Shown here in pieces: positions 1 to 8,843 of a DNA stretch of 64,000 nucleotides (position 1 is the stretch's first letter; each line of letters begins with the position of its first letter). Source of the stretch: Chryseobacterium sp. S0630. Its GTDB lineage: Bacteria; Bacteroidota; Bacteroidia; Flavobacteriales; Weeksellaceae. The stretch lies in assembly GCF_024158915.1 (NCBI RefSeq), contig NZ_JAMZGF010000005.1, positions 89,806 through 153,805 on the forward strand. The letters run 5' to 3'. Below the pieces are notes generated by a model. That model saw only the letters and a program-made list of their open reading frames with translations. It did not search any database and was not told the DNA's origin. A program made the translations under genes and the position numbers.

Positions 1-29
1 CATCCCTGAAATTTTGTTAATGTAAATTT

Positions 30-3000
30 ATGAATTTATCCTTTAAAACTCATCTAAAAAATACTTCTATTGTTCTTCGAACGGTAATGTCCGCAGGAGT
101 CCTTTATTCCTGTGCTACCTATAACGTGCAAAAGGGCAAAAACTTATTTGAAGTAAAAGATTCCGAAATAAAATCTGAAAATGATTTTAAACTCTTTCTG
201 ATTGGAGATGCTGGAAACTCAGATGAACCTCAGGCACAAAAAACACTGAATTTACTGAAAAGTAAGCTGGATTCTGCTGACAGTAACTCTATGCTGATCT
301 TTCTGGGCGATAATATCTATCCCAATGGGATGCCTAAAGAAACAGATAAAGATTACCCACTGGCTAAGCAGAAACTGGAAAATCAGCTTGCCATTACCAA
401 AAATTTCAAAGGGAAAACCCTTGTAATTCCGGGAAATCATGACTGGTACAGTGGACTGGAAGGATTGAATACTCAGGAAAGTCTGGTAAAAAAATATCTT
501 GACGATAAAAAAGCATTTCTACCCAAAAACGGATGTCCTATTGACGATATCAATATTTCTAAAGATATTAAGCTTATCGCCATTGATACGGAATGGGTAA
601 TTACAAACTGGGACAATCATCCGGGAATTAACAAGAACTGCAATATTAAAACCCGTGAAGATTTTTTCACAGAGTTTAAAGATCTAATCATTAAAAATCA
701 GGGTAAAAAAATAATTGTTGCCCTACACCATCCCATCATCAGTAGTGGAACACATGCAGGTTTTAATTCTGCAAAATCTCATCTCTTTCCCTTAAAGAGT
801 AAAGTTCCTGTACCTGTGGTGGCAAGTGTAATCAATATATTAAGAAGTTCATCAGGAGCCAGCCCTGAAGATATCAACAATCAACATTATGCAGATCTGG
901 CCAACAGATTGAAAAGTATTGTTCAGGATAAAGAAAATATTATTTTCGTATCCGGCCATGACCATAATCTGCAATATCACGAAGATGGAAACTTAAGACA
1001 GATCATCAGTGGCGCAGGTTCTAAAACAGATCCTTCTACCATTGTAGAAAAAACAGACTTTTCCTATGGAGGCAGTGGTTTTGCAGTTTTAAATTTCAGA
1101 AAAGATGAAAGTACAGATGTGGAGTATTTTTCTACTAAAGATGCTCAACTTCAAAAACTGACTCATATTTCCGTGATTTCCAAACCGGATGTGTTTGTTA
1201 ATAATTTCCCTAATTCTTTTCCTGCAACATTCTCTTCAACCATTTACCCGGTACCGCTTACCGAAAAAAGAAAGTTTTACCGTTGGCTTTGGGGAGACCA
1301 TTACAGAAGATATTACGGAATTCCCATTGAAGCTCCAACAGCTAATCTTTCTGAATTGAATGGTGGATACATTCCTTTCAGAGAAGGTGGAGGAAACCAG
1401 TCCAACAGTTTGCGATTGAAGTCTGCAGACGGACAGGAATTCGTGATGCGTGGCGTGAAAAAAAGCGCGATCCGTTTCTTAAATAATATGGCTTTCCAGA
1501 AAAGCACATTGGGAGAAGAACTTGCAGATACTTATCCTGAAAAATTCTTACTTGATTTTTATACCACCAATCATCCGTTTACTCCATTTACGATTGGAAA
1601 TATGTCTGAAAAACTGGGCATTTTCCACAGTAATCCTAAACTGTATTATATTCCTAAACAAAAGGCTTTGGGAACCTATAATGAGAATTATGGAGATGAA
1701 ATGTATATGATTGAAGAACGTTTTTCTTCAGATCCGAAAACACTGGCTTCTCTCGATAATGCAAAAGATATTGTTTCTACAGATGATGTATTAAAAAACC
1801 TCAGCAAGAGTAATAAATATTCTGTAGACAGAGAATCTTACATCAGAGCAAGGTTATTTGATATGCTTATCGGAGACTGGGACAGACACTCAGATCAATG
1901 GAAATGGGCGCAATATGATGAGGGTGATAAAGTGATCTATAAACCCATTCCAAAAGACAGGGATCAGGCTTTCAGTAAATATGACGGGGCAGCTTTCAGA
2001 ATTATTATGAATGTTCCGGCCATCCGCCATATGAAAACCTTTACAGAAGACATCAGCAGTGTCAAATGGCTTGCCATGGAACCTTACCCAATGGATCTTG
2101 TATTCTTAAAAGGCTCAGACCAGAATGAGTGGGAAACCCAGGCAAAATATATTCAGGAACATCTTACGGATACGGATATTGATGATGCTTTTCATAATCT
2201 TCCAAAAGAGGTGCAGGATGAAACGATTGCTGAAATCCAGAGAAAACTGAAAATAAGAAAAACAAAACTTCAGAGCTATGCCGCTCAGTACTATGATGTA
2301 TTGCTGAAAAAAGTTCCTTTGGCGGGAACGGTAAACCCTGATAAGTTTGTCATCACCAAAAACGGACATTCAGTACTTGTACAGCAATATTATCTGGGTA
2401 AGAATAAAGACCAGAATGAACTGGTTTTTGAAAAGACCTATCATGATTCGAAAACAAAAGAATTATGGATCTATGGACTTGAAGATGATGATACTTATGT
2501 AGTAACAGGAAGCGGAAATCCTAAAATGAATATCAGACTGATTGGTGGCTATAACCATGATACCTATAACGTTGCAGATGGAAGAAAAGTGAAGATTTAT
2601 GATTTTAAATCTCAGAAAAACACCTATAATGACGGCAATGCAACAAAGAATATTACGGATGATTATGATATCAACAGCTATAATTATAAGCATCCTAAAT
2701 ATAATTCTGTTGCCGGATATCCAAACCTGGATTACAACCCGGATGATGGTGTTATTGTAGGAGTTCTGGCTAATTATACGGTGAATAATTTTATCCGTGA
2801 CCCATTTACTCAGAGACATAGCTTAAAAGCTAATTTTTATACAGCAACTGCAGGATTTAGCCTTACATACAAAGGGGTATTTAAAAAGGCAATCTCAGGT
2901 TGGGATATCAACCTTGATGCATTTTATACGACTCCGAGATTCTCTCAAAACTTCTTTGGACTTTCCAATGAAAGTGAATATGACAAAGAGGATACGGAAA

Positions 3001-3746
3001 GAGAATACAACAGAGCCAGAATATCCAAGTTTAACTTCGCACCTTCTATCTCTCAAAAGAGCTGGATGAATCTCAGCCACCAGTTTCAACTGACTTTTGA
3101 AGATAATAAAGTACAGAGAAAAGCTGACCGTTTCATCAATCAGTCTCCGGATGTAAGACCTGGCGTATTTAACAGCCAGCAGTTTGTAGGAGCCAATTAT
3201 ACCTTTGGCTATAAAAATGCAGATAATACAGCCTTCCCTACTCTTGGATTGGAGTTTATGTTGAATGCAGACTGGAAAGCAACACTCTCTGATTTTAATA
3301 AAAACTTTGTTACCGTAAAAGGAAAACTTGCCATTGACCACAGAATTGATAAAAAGGGAACATTTGTATTCGCCAATTCCAGCAATGTGATGTGGATCAA
3401 TAATAATAATTTTGAATTCTACCAGGCTGCAGCTATTGGAGGCAATAATGGAATGAGAGCCTTCAGAAATGAAAGATTTTCAGGAAGATCATATTTTACC
3501 AATAACTCGGAAATCCGATGGGATTTCGGACGGGTAAGAAATAATATTGTTCCTGCAAACATGGGAATTCTTATCGGATATGATATCGGCCGTGTATGGA
3601 ATGACAATGAAAACTCCAGAAAATGGCATCAGTCTGCCGGTGCCGGTGTATGGCTGAGTATTGTGGAAATGATGTCTGCAAGATTGAATTATTTTTATGG
3701 CTCAGACGGTGGAAGGATTTCTGCCGGAGTGGGAATGAAATTTTAA
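30..3746 (+). CDS. metallophosphoesterase with C-terminal outer-membrane barrel (lipoprotein)
   Basis: A 1238-residue surface protein. The N-terminus has a lipobox ending at Cys28 (LYSC). Residues 55-320 form a calcineurin-like phosphoesterase with GDAGN (59-63), GDN (93-95), GNHDW (135-139), a HHP and a GHDH motif, the metal ligands of the family. Residues about 430-780 form a distinct middle domain with VMRGVKK (472-478), GDWDRH (615-620) and KDRDQ (642-646). The last 350 or so residues are rich in alternating beta-strand sequence and end in Phe, as expected for a surface-antigen/BamA-type outer-membrane barrel. The same three-part layout is, from memory, common in Bacteroidetes; the substrate is unknown. 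The gene stands alone and starts 29 bases into the window, so its promoter is mostly outside. The middle domain could be kinase-like (see findings). Confidence 0.85.
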   Translation: MNLSFKTHLKNTSIVLRTVMSAGVLYSCATYNVQKGKNLFEVKDSEIKSENDFKLFLIGDAGNSDEPQAQKTLNLLKSKLDSADSNSMLIFLGDNIYPNGMPKETDKDYPLAKQKLENQLAITKNFKGKTLVIPGNHDWYSGLEGLNTQESLVKKYLDDKKAFLPKNGCPIDDINISKDIKLIAIDTEWVITNWDNHPGINKNCNIKTREDFFTEFKDLIIKNQGKKIIVALHHPIISSGTHAGFNSAKSHLFPLKSKVPVPVVASVINILRSSSGASPEDINNQHYADLANRLKSIVQDKENIIFVSGHDHNLQYHEDGNLRQIISGAGSKTDPSTIVEKTDFSYGGSGFAVLNFRKDESTDVEYFSTKDAQLQKLTHISVISKPDVFVNNFPNSFPATFSSTIYPVPLTEKRKFYRWLWGDHYRRYYGIPIEAPTANLSELNGGYIPFREGGGNQSNSLRLKSADGQEFVMRGVKKSAIRFLNNMAFQKSTLGEELADTYPEKFLLDFYTTNHPFTPFTIGNMSEKLGIFHSNPKLYYIPKQKALGTYNENYGDEMYMIEERFSSDPKTLASLDNAKDIVSTDDVLKNLSKSNKYSVDRESYIRARLFDMLIGDWDRHSDQWKWAQYDEGDKVIYKPIPKDRDQAFSKYDGAAFRIIMNVPAIRHMKTFTEDISSVKWLAMEPYPMDLVFLKGSDQNEWETQAKYIQEHLTDTDIDDAFHNLPKEVQDETIAEIQRKLKIRKTKLQSYAAQYYDVLLKKVPLAGTVNPDKFVITKNGHSVLVQQYYLGKNKDQNELVFEKTYHDSKTKELWIYGLEDDDTYVVTGSGNPKMNIRLIGGYNHDTYNVADGRKVKIYDFKSQKNTYNDGNATKNITDDYDINSYNYKHPKYNSVAGYPNLDYNPDDGVIVGVLANYTVNNFIRDPFTQRHSLKANFYTATAGFSLTYKGVFKKAISGWDINLDAFYTTPRFSQNFFGLSNESEYDKEDTEREYNRARISKFNFAPSISQKSWMNLSHQFQLTFEDNKVQRKADRFINQSPDVRPGVFNSQQFVGANYTFGYKNADNTAFPTLGLEFMLNADWKATLSDFNKNFVTVKGKLAIDHRIDKKGTFVFANSSNVMWINNNNFEFYQAAAIGGNNGMRAFRNERFSGRSYFTNNSEIRWDFGRVRNNIVPANMGILIGYDIGRVWNDNENSRKWHQSAGAGVWLSIVEMMSARLNYFYGSDGGRISAGVGMKF

Positions 3747-3756
3747 TCTGGTCATT

Positions 3757-3782
3757 AAAAAAAATCTCATTTTTGAAATGAG
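3757..3782 (-). terminator. orphan terminator-like hairpin
   Basis: A 7-bp stem (CTCATTT / AAATGAG, 3766-3772 and 3776-3782) is preceded on the plus strand by eight A, so the U-tract lies on the minus strand. No minus-strand gene ends here. It may still help end the upstream plus-strand gene, but it lacks a U-tract in that direction. Confidence 0.4.
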
Positions 3783-3920
3783 TACCGCAGTCAAAAATTT
3801 AACATAAAACACTGTTTAACAATATATTAAACTATTTAAAATTAAAAATTTGAAAAAATTTCAATTTTAATAAAATTTAATAATTCAAATTTTCAACTCA
3901 CACTTTTTACTGATAAAATA

Positions 3921-3950
3921 AATATGGCTTTTAAATAAAGGCCATATTTT
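3921..3950 (+). terminator. hairpin, possible terminator
   Basis: AATATGGC and GCCATATT (3921-3928, 3941-3948) form an 8-bp stem followed by a short T-run. It lies in a very AT-rich gap of about 300 bases (3747-4055) in which I see no gene, only this hairpin, the one at 3757 and the promoter box at 4028. Confidence 0.35.
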
Positions 3951-4027
3951 CAGCTATATAAGTCAAAACCAGACATAGTTCAATATGATTATCAATTCCT
4001 TAAAAAATAGACATTTTAAAAACATTT

Positions 4028-4035
4028 TATATTTG
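4028..4035 (+). promoter_or_regulatory. -7 box (TATATTTG)
   Basis: TATATTTG matches the Bacteroidetes -7 consensus TAnnTTTG. Its last base coincides with an in-frame GTG at 4035, which therefore cannot be a normal translation start. This favours the ATG at 4056 for the next gene. No clear -33 TTG is seen. Confidence 0.45.
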
Positions 4036-4055
4036 TGGCAACAAAAAATCAACAA

Positions 4056-4778
4056 ATGATGAAAAAAAAGCTACTGTATATGGCATTATTTGTCATGTTC
4101 ATACACTTAAATGCACAGATAGGGATTAAAACTCCAACTCCACAACATACTCTGCATGTAAATGGTTCTCTTCAGGTAGTTAAAGATCTGAATGTAGGCG
4201 GAGATGACAGAACAAAGGGAAATTCAGGAAACAAAGGCGAGGTCTTAATGTCCAACGGAGCGGGAAATGCTCCGGTTTGGAAAACGATTGAATCTGAAAA
4301 CTTTCTAAAGGTGGTTTATGTGGGAAACAAAACAAATATCAGCCCTGCAAGTGGAAGCTATACAGGAACGCATTCTACACCGGTGAACACTCATGAAAGC
4401 TATTCGCAAACCTATGTTTTCAATGTGAGTAATAAGATTGATAATGCTTATTTAACGTACAATTCTACAACGGGGCTTTTCACTGTAGTAAAACCTGGAT
4501 TTTACAATATTGTTCCTTATGCTACCTATGATCTTAATTTAAATCCATCAGGGCAAACTGCAGGAACAGCTAATTCATACATACAAAAAGTTTCCCCTAC
4601 ACTTACAACGCTTGCGGGTATCTCTACAGGCCATGGAGAGCGTACTACAGGATTAAATCATAATCTTTCCTCCATTAACTTTTTTGATACAGGAGAAACC
4701 TTTAGGATACGCTGCCGTTATACTCAGGATTTCAGATTATCAAGCGGAAATATTCATATTTCGTATCTGACTCCGTAA
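4056..4778 (+). CDS. secreted hypothetical protein with C1q/adhesin-like tail
   Basis: About 240 residues. A signal peptide (MKKKLLYMALFVMFIHLNAQ) is followed by IGIKTPTPQHTLHVNGSLQV, the G-I-x-T-P-x-P repeat start typical of Bacteroidetes secreted proteins that resemble phage tail-spike or C1q-like adhesins. The C-terminal half is predicted all-beta from its alternating pattern. No catalytic motif is seen. Start ATG 4056 (or 4059) is chosen over GTG 4035 because the latter overlaps a promoter box. Single gene, convergent with the next lipoprotein gene and sharing its terminator. Function unknown; cell-surface or secreted location is inferred. Confidence 0.7.
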   Translation: MMKKKLLYMALFVMFIHLNAQIGIKTPTPQHTLHVNGSLQVVKDLNVGGDDRTKGNSGNKGEVLMSNGAGNAPVWKTIESENFLKVVYVGNKTNISPASGSYTGTHSTPVNTHESYSQTYVFNVSNKIDNAYLTYNSTTGLFTVVKPGFYNIVPYATYDLNLNPSGQTAGTANSYIQKVSPTLTTLAGISTGHGERTTGLNHNLSSINFFDTGETFRIRCRYTQDFRLSSGNIHISYLTP

Positions 4779-4821
4779 ACAATACAAACGTCAATCACTT
4801 CATTAACATTTCATATATTTA

Positions 4822-4851
4822 AAAACCCCACAGATTTCTCTGTGGGGTTTT
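4822..4851. terminator. bidirectional intrinsic terminator
   Basis: A perfect 13-bp stem with a TTTC loop (4835-4838), flanked by A4 and T4, sits between two convergent genes ending at 4778 (+) and 4862 (-). Confidence 0.85.
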
Positions 4852-4861
4852 ATTTATTCAT

Positions 4862-5671
4862 TTATGGTACTGGAAAGTATAATAATATTTGCCCATTGGC
4901 ATCGTATTTATAGTTCCATGTTTTTATTGATGTTTTTGGAGGAATACTAAGAACTAAGTTTACAACAGTAGTTTCTTTTTTTCTGAAATTATTAACGGAT
5001 AAACTTTTCTCAAAAAAAGTATCATTGATCAGATAAAGTTTTTTAAATGGATTAGCTGCACTATCAAAATCAGAATATATAGTGGTGGTCATCTTATTAT
5101 CTACTCCATTTATTCTTTCCAAAAACTCGCTTTTAGTAAGATTGCTGCTGTTATCATAATAATAGGTTGTGAAATATTCGTAGTTTCCAGGACCAGGAAA
5201 TACCAAATGGGCACTTTTTAATTTATCCTGTTCATAAGTATAAGTTTTTGCAAAAGATAGAGAACTTGTGCCAGTACTATTATTTACATAATAATGTTCT
5301 TTCTTTGAAAGTCTATTATTATCCATTGTATAATGATATTCGTTATGCCCTACAGCATTTGCCTCCTCCAATTGACTTACAACTACTTTATTATTAGTAT
5401 AAGATAATTTAGTGATATGATCAGCAAAAAACAAATTTTCAAATTGTACATATATTGGATAAAACCTGCCTTTAATATTAGTTAACTTATCATTTTCAAA
5501 GGTAAATTCATAAAACTCTTTAGGATTAAGGGTTCCAGCACCATCTGAACAATATGTGTACGCTTTTTCTGTCTGTATAACCGGAGGCGGTGGAGTGTCT
5601 GCTGGAGTATCATCACTACTGCTGCATGAAAACAGACTTAATGCAAGTGAAAGGTAAAGTAATTTTTTCAT
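4862..5671 (-). CDS. hypothetical lipoprotein
   Basis: A 269-residue protein with a lipoprotein signal (MKKLLYLSLALSLFSC, Cys16) followed by SSSDD, a sorting signal often seen in Flavobacteriia lipoproteins, and a Pro-rich linker (TPADTPPPP). The rest is a run of Tyr/Asn/Lys-rich beta-strands (Y-T-Y-E-Q-D-K-L style) like the YD-repeat-like DUF4595 or similar Bacteroidetes lipoproteins; I do not assign a family firmly. It shares the terminator at 4822 with its convergent neighbour and lies 33 bases downstream of another lipoprotein gene, so the two may be co-transcribed. Confidence 0.7.
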   Translation of the reverse strand: MKKLLYLSLALSLFSCSSSDDTPADTPPPPVIQTEKAYTYCSDGAGTLNPKEFYEFTFENDKLTNIKGRFYPIYVQFENLFFADHITKLSYTNNKVVVSQLEEANAVGHNEYHYTMDNNRLSKKEHYYVNNSTGTSSLSFAKTYTYEQDKLKSAHLVFPGPGNYEYFTTYYYDNSSNLTKSEFLERINGVDNKMTTTIYSDFDSAANPFKKLYLINDTFFEKSLSVNNFRKKETTVVNLVLSIPPKTSIKTWNYKYDANGQILLYFPVP

Positions 5672-5704
5672 GGTTGGTTAGTTTATTTTTTATAAATATA
5701 TAAT

Positions 5705-6580
5705 TTAATTTAAAGAAAAAGTATACACATTTCCACCTTCATTCTTCCCTTTCTCATCGGCAATCATTAGCGTTTTATCATCAAAGAATACCATAGCTTC
5801 TTTTTGGGAATTATGATTCAAAGGGATTTTCTGAATTTTTGCAGCACTGAAATTGTCTGCTGTAAATCCAGTAAGAACGTGTACATTTTTATGGGTAAGC
5901 AATACAATTTTATCTTTTGTACTGTTGATGGTAGCAGAGGTAATAGCTGCATCATTATACCCTCCATTAAGTTTTAATGTTCCTATTAACTTCGCTTCAA
6001 AATCACCTTCTTTATTGGGTACCTGGAATACAAGGAAAGTTCCGTCAAAACCTTTGCTTCTGTTTTTGGTGAATAAGTAAAAATTACCATCCTTTTCAAC
6101 AAAAGCTTCACAGTCATACAAAAGATTTGATTTTTTTGGAGGAAACTCCGTCTGTCCCTGATAATGGAATTTAGTTGTCTGAACAACCTTGGCAGCAATT
6201 TGTTTGGTATCTTTTAAATCTGTTTTTAAAATCGCCAGATCCTGCCTGTTATTGTCATTATTTCCAAAATCTCCGATATAAATATTTCCCTGAGGATCAG
6301 ATATAATATCTTCCCAGTCTGTATTTTCAGCATTTTCTACCGGTATTTTTGCCAGCATATCGCCTTTATCACTCAGCCCGTATATTGCATTTTTATTTCC
6401 TCTGTCTTCTATCGCCCAGATTGTTTTCTTATCCTTTGATAAAGTAATTCCGGAAACTTCCTTCAACTTTTTAGGTAAGGTAAACTGAACTTTCAATTCA
6501 TCCTCGTTAGTGGGAGAATTCTGAGCTTTTGGATTGCAGCTCAATAAAAGCAAGGCGGGTAAAATAAGAAAGCGTAACAT
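5705..6580 (-). CDS. beta-propeller-like lipoprotein
   Basis: A 291-residue protein with a lipobox (ALLLLSC, Cys15). The body shows repeated segments such as LKEVSGITLSKDKKTIWAIED, NAENTDWEDIISDPQGNIYI and GDFGNNDNNR, which look like blades of a beta-propeller of the SdiA-regulated or phytase-like kind. DWEDI followed by GDFGNN is typical of such Bacteroidetes proteins, possibly a calcium site. No enzyme activity can be assigned. It lies 58 bases downstream of mazG on the same strand and 33 bases upstream of the previous lipoprotein gene. Confidence 0.65.
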   Translation of the reverse strand: MLRFLILPALLLLSCNPKAQNSPTNEDELKVQFTLPKKLKEVSGITLSKDKKTIWAIEDRGNKNAIYGLSDKGDMLAKIPVENAENTDWEDIISDPQGNIYIGDFGNNDNNRQDLAILKTDLKDTKQIAAKVVQTTKFHYQGQTEFPPKKSNLLYDCEAFVEKDGNFYLFTKNRSKGFDGTFLVFQVPNKEGDFEAKLIGTLKLNGGYNDAAITSATINSTKDKIVLLTHKNVHVLTGFTADNFSAAKIQKIPLNHNSQKEAMVFFDDKTLMIADEKGKNEGGNVYTFSLN

Positions 6581-6637
6581 ATTTATTTTTTATTTTTTTA
6601 ACTGAATATAAGAAGCATTAATTGTTCCAATCGGCAA

Positions 6638-7405
6638 CTATGAAAGTTTTTTTGCCTTTTCCCAAAGAACATCCATTTCTTCCAGAGACATATCTGCCAG
6701 TTTTAAATCCTGATCTTCGGCAAGTCCTTCCATCTTTTGAAATCTTGAAATAAACTTAAGATTGGTTCTTTCCAACGCAGAATCCGGATTAATACCTGAA
6801 ATTCTTGCATAATTAATCAAAGAGAAAAAAACGTCGCCAAGTTCCTGTTCTTTTTTATCCAAATCCGTCTCCGCATGGAACTCCTGAATCTCTTCATCTA
6901 CTTTTTTCCATGCATCTTCTGCATCATGAAACTCAAAACCTATTCCCTTCACCTTGTCCTGGATTCTGTAGGCTTTCACTAAACTTGGCAGGCTTTTCGG
7001 AACTCCACCCAAAATAGATTTGTTCCCTTCTTTTAATTTTAATTTTTCCCAGTTCTGTTTCACTTCTTCTTCATCTTTCACTTCAACATCTCCATAGATA
7101 TGAGGATGACGGAAAATCAGCTTTTCATTCAGGGAATTAATCACATCTGCGATATCAAAACTTTCTTTTTCAGAACCTATTTTAGCATAAAAAACCAGAT
7201 GAAGCAGAACATCACCCAGTTCTTTTTTTACTTCCTGTAAATCTTCCTGTAAAATAGCATCTGAAAGCTCGTAGGTTTCTTCAAGGGTAAGATGGCGAAG
7301 TGATTGTAATGTCTGTTTCTGATCCCACGGACATTTTTCACGCAAATCATCCATAATATCCAGTAATCTTCCGAAGGCGTCCAGTTTCTCTTGTTTCGTA
7401 TTCAT
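6638..7405 (-). CDS. mazG: nucleoside triphosphate pyrophosphohydrolase MazG
   Basis: A 255-residue MazG that hydrolyses (d)NTPs to NMP and pyrophosphate, a house-cleaning role. It has two MazG domains, as in the long form of the family. The first shows CPWDQKQT (25-32), LEETYE (41-46) and ELGDVLLH (62-69), the Mg-binding EExxE and ExxD motifs; the second has EEIQEF and QELGDVFF. Start ATG 7405 is chosen over the in-frame ATG at 7429, because a -7 box at 7431-7438 puts the transcript start close to 7425. Confidence 0.95.
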   Translation of the reverse strand: MNTKQEKLDAFGRLLDIMDDLREKCPWDQKQTLQSLRHLTLEETYELSDAILQEDLQEVKKELGDVLLHLVFYAKIGSEKESFDIADVINSLNEKLIFRHPHIYGDVEVKDEEEVKQNWEKLKLKEGNKSILGGVPKSLPSLVKAYRIQDKVKGIGFEFHDAEDAWKKVDEEIQEFHAETDLDKKEQELGDVFFSLINYARISGINPDSALERTNLKFISRFQKMEGLAEDQDLKLADMSLEEMDVLWEKAKKLS

Positions 7406-7430
7406 AAATAATGGGAAATTCAATCTCATA

Positions 7431-7438
7431 CAAATGTA
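7431..7438 (-). promoter_or_regulatory. -7 box of mazG (TACATTTG)
   Basis: TACATTTG on the minus strand fits TAnnTTTG. It lies 26 bases before the mazG ATG at 7405. Confidence 0.45.
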
Positions 7439-7513
7439 AGGGATATTCGGACATCATTACAAACGTTGGAAGTAAAAGTTGCGGAGAGCAGAATTCGGAT
7501 AGATTCGATATAT

Positions 7514-7546
7514 AAACCTAACAGATTTTCGAAACCTGTTAGGTTT
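7514..7546. repeat. inverted repeat
   Basis: AAACCTAACAG (7514-7524) and CTGTTAGGTTT (7536-7546) form a perfect 11-bp inverted repeat with an 11-base loop. It sits in the gap between the DUF5606 and mazG genes and has no U-tract. Similar AACCTGTTAGG hairpins are, from memory, frequent in Flavobacteriia intergenic DNA. Confidence 0.6.
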
Positions 7547-7586
7547 GGAATATTAGCACACAATTATCTTTTGTCTGAAAAAACAA

Positions 7587-7619
7587 AAAACCTTGTCCGG
7601 AAATTCCAGACAAGGTTTT
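7587..7619 (-). terminator. intrinsic terminator of the ruvX-def-DUF5606 operon
   Basis: AAAACCTTGTC (7587-7597) pairs with GACAAGGTTTT (7609-7619); on the minus strand the stem is followed by a T-run. Confidence 0.8.
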
Positions 7620-7641
7620 GTATTTTTAATTCAAAAATGAA

Positions 7642-8196
7642 TTATCCTTGTTTTCTGTGTGTACTCTTAGGAGCTGATTTTGCAGCGGAAGTAGCTTTTA
7701 CTTTTGGAGCAGCTGGTTTTTCTGCTTTTGGAGCTTTTTTAGCTTCTTTTTCAATGCTTACTTCTTCAGCTGATTCACCTTCCAAAGTTTCAGGCTCTGC
7801 TTTTACAAAGCTATCCGGAGTGATATATCCTGCTTTATGAAGGATGTTGTACCACTGAGCCAATTTCTTGATGTCAGAAGAATATACTCTTTCTGTATCA
7901 TAGTTAGGAAGTGATTCCAGCATAAAATCTTTCAAATCTGCATCAGAAGATTTGTGAGAAATTGTTTCCTTATAGTCGTTGTTCTTAGCAATATTTTCAA
8001 ATACTTCAAACAAAGGAACTTCTTTCTCAAATGTAAACATGGCAATATTGTCCAATAAACTTACCTGGCTTGAGTTTCCAATGCTTACTTTTTTCTTGTT
8101 GGTAACATCTTCAATGATGAATCCGTTTCTTAATTGAGAAACTAATTTGAAAAGTCCTGGTTTTCCAGAAATTGAAATTATTTTTTCTAACAGCAT
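7642..8196 (-). CDS. DUF5606 domain protein
   Basis: A 184-residue cytosolic protein of the DUF5606 family, found in Bacteroidetes. The N-terminal 70 residues (MLLEKIISISGKPGLFKLVS, then GFIIEDV, SLLDNIAMFT) form the conserved beta-rich part. Residues about 75-135 are helical (DYDTERVYSSDIKKLAQWYN-like). The tail from about 140 is a low-complexity Ala/Lys/Pro region, basic at its end. Start ATG 8196 is chosen over the longer frame at 8229 because it begins directly with the conserved MLLEKIISISGK. It lies 74 bases downstream of def and probably shares its transcript. Function unknown. Confidence 0.8.
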   Translation of the reverse strand: MLLEKIISISGKPGLFKLVSQLRNGFIIEDVTNKKKVSIGNSSQVSLLDNIAMFTFEKEVPLFEVFENIAKNNDYKETISHKSSDADLKDFMLESLPNYDTERVYSSDIKKLAQWYNILHKAGYITPDSFVKAEPETLEGESAEEVSIEKEAKKAPKAEKPAAPKVKATSAAKSAPKSTHRKQG

Positions 8197-8270
8197 AATT
8201 TTATTTTTTGTAAATTCTGCAATCAGCACTAGCTTTTTGCTTTTTATTATTCGTTTTAATCCTTATTTAA

Positions 8271-8843
8271 TTATTTTGGAAATCTCATTTTGTAACCGAT
8301 GTTCACGTCACCCTGAGAGATTTTAGTCAGCTTACCTTTTACGAGTTTCTTCTTCAGAGCGCTCAGGTGATCGGTAAACAGAACTCCTTCAATGTGGTCA
8401 TATTCATGCTGAATTACGCGGGCTCTAATATCGGAAAAAGTTTCTGTATGTTTCACAAAATTTTCGTCATAATATTCAATAACGATTGTTCCTTTTCTTT
8501 TCACATCTTCTCTTACATCCGGGATAGAAAGACAACCCTCATTGAACTTCCATTCTTCCCCTGATTCTTCAAGAATCTGGGCATTGATGAAAACTTTTTT
8601 GAACTCTGCCAACTCATCTTTAATATCTTCATAATCCTCATCTTCTGCAAGAGGCGTCACATCTATTACAAACAGACGGATATCCAAACCAATCTGTGGC
8701 GCTGCAAGACCTATGCCATTTGCGCTGTACATGGTTTCGAACATGTTATCTATCAGTTCCTGTAATTCGGGATAATCTTTGTCTATATCTTTTCCTACTT
8801 TTCTCAAAACAGGATCCCCAAAAGCTCTTATCGGTAATATCAT
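8271..8843 (-). CDS. def: peptide deformylase
   Basis: Removes the N-formyl group from nascent proteins; essential metalloenzyme. The 190-residue sequence has all three family motifs: GIGLAAPQ (43-50), EGCLS (102-106, metal ligand Cys104) and QHEYDHIEG (metal His146 and His150, catalytic Glu147). An acidic insert (EDEDYEDIKDELAE, about 67-80) lies between motifs 1 and 2 and is longer than in the E. coli enzyme. Its ATG overlaps the ruvX stop by 4 bases, so the two are translationally coupled. Confidence 0.97.
   Translation of the reverse strand: MILPIRAFGDPVLRKVGKDIDKDYPELQELIDNMFETMYSANGIGLAAPQIGLDIRLFVIDVTPLAEDEDYEDIKDELAEFKKVFINAQILEESGEEWKFNEGCLSIPDVREDVKRKGTIVIEYYDENFVKHTETFSDIRARVIQHEYDHIEGVLFTDHLSALKKKLVKGKLTKISQGDVNIGYKMRFPK

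Noticed and set aside
4035..4055. GTG start extending the secreted protein by 7 residues
   Set aside because: It overlaps a TATATTTG -7 box, and the signal peptide begins at 4056.
7466..7840. 124-residue plus-strand open frame
   Set aside because: Antisense to the DUF5606 gene and its terminator; its amino-acid pattern reflects the Ala/Lys-rich tail read backwards.
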